From Hamiltosporidium magnivora (Eukaryota; Microsporidia; Dubosqiidae), in assembly GCA_004325065.1 (NCBI GenBank), contig PITI01000021.1, forward strand, positions 1 through 34,133: DNA of 34,133 nucleotides, given 5' to 3'. The notes under the pieces are model-generated. The model searched no databases. It had not been told where the DNA came from and worked only from the letters and a program-made list of their open reading frames with translations. The first letter of the stretch is position 1. The number at the start of each line of letters is the position of its first letter. Both the position numbers and the translations under genes were made by a program. This document shows positions 33,623 through 34,133 of this stretch, piece by piece.

Positions 33623-33762
33623 ATGAAGAGTCATAGTTGAAAGAAGAAACAAAAGTGGTAAAAGAGGTAGAAGAAAATATATAAAAATATAAATGAAGAC
33701 TCACAGTTGAGAGAAGAAACAACTGTGGTAAAAGATGTAGAAGAAAATATATAAAAAAGGTA
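33623..33762 (+). repeat. 70-bp tandem repeat, two copies, with a coding-like frame
   Basis: Units begin ATGAAGA at 33623 and 33693. Read in one frame per unit, both give E(E/D)S(stop or Q)L(K/R)EET(K/T)VVK(E/D)VEENI followed by TAA. Differences between copies are largely synonymous or conservative, apart from one stop and one Lys/Thr change. The second copy forms a perfect 8-bp hairpin, CACAGTTG/CAACTGTG, with a 10-nt loop (33702-33709 and 33720-33727); the first has lost the pairing. Confidence 0.8.
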
Positions 33763-33966
33763 AAATATTTTAACCCAGAATTTCTTTAATAAAATTATAT
33801 ATAACCTTTATATTTAGTAAGATAATAATTTGTAATAAATATATGGTTATATTTAAATATATAAAGTATTAGAAGTAACACTTATTAGATAGTAAAGTAT
33901 TGTTTTAATTAAATATAAACTTATTGTTAAAATATAGATGTATAAAGAATAACATGTGTTAGACAT

Positions 33967-34133
33967 AATACTTATAACTAACACCCTTTTAATATATTAG
34001 AATTAATACTTATAACTAAAACCCTTTTAATATAGTAGAATTAATACTTATAACTAACACCCTTTTAATATAGTAGAATTAATACTTATAACTAACACCC
34101 TTTTAATATATTAGAATTAATACTTATAACTAA
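33967..34133 (+). repeat. 38-bp minisatellite running off the window end
   Basis: Units starting AATACTTATAACTAA occur at 33967, 34005, 34043, 34081 and 34119, a strict 38-bp period, with only isolated substitutions (for example TATTAG versus TAGTAG). The array continues past the last base, so its true copy number is unknown. Such arrays are typical of subtelomeres or of contig ends caused by repeats. Confidence 0.95.

Noticed and set aside
33301..34133. CRISPR-like regular repeats
   Set aside because: Contiguous tandem repeats without unique spacers, in a eukaryotic context.

Overview
The window looks like a piece of a large, very AT-rich, gene-poor eukaryotic genome, most likely microsporidian. 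By eye it is roughly three-quarters A+T. The three intact genes encode short, intron-free, diverged versions of eukaryotic nuclear or cytoplasmic proteins. Each has an AATAAA signal at or just after its stop codon, and long stretches between genes hold only decayed sequence. A species-rich-in-spacer type such as Edhazardia or Hamiltosporidium would fit. This assignment is an inference from style and protein content, not from a marker gene.

Layout. Positions 1 to about 25,500 form a gene desert with no intact gene I can support. It contains broken coding remnants, mostly of transposable elements: a LINE reverse-transcriptase tail (488-995, +), a two-copy coding repeat sharing a SYNR...ETN...FVH.RNR motif (3859-3963 and 20841-21056, both -), an unassigned broken coding stretch (5498-5704, +), a Ty3/gypsy-like RNase H remnant (16128-16577, +), a possible pogo/CENP-B-type helix-turn-helix remnant (19002-19175, +) and a Tc1/mariner-like catalytic remnant (21365-21560, -). 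A possible Prp38-like host-gene remnant lies at 3354-3515.

Positions 25,516 to 32,470 are the live part. A 664-residue protein (25531-27525, -) ends in two Myb repeats and carries an upstream Cys/His cluster. A FIP1 homologue (29591-30166, +) belongs to the mRNA 3'-end processing machinery. A 257-residue protein (31640-32413, +) resembles the CYRI/FAM49 Rac1-binding fold but lacks the family's key Arg pair and its myristoylated N-terminus. A Tc1/mariner helix-turn-helix remnant (28752-28940) lies in the divergent spacer between the first two genes, and a leucine-rich-repeat-like remnant (31402-31593) lies just before the third. Nothing suggests that the three genes form an operon or share a pathway, although the Myb protein and FIP1 both concern mRNA production.

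Positions about 32,470 to the end are extremely AT-rich and full of local direct repeats: a 25-bp core in three copies, a 69-bp tandem repeat, a 70-bp repeat whose two copies share a Glu/Lys-rich reading frame, and a 38-bp minisatellite that runs off the window edge. This looks like subtelomeric or other repeat-expanding DNA.
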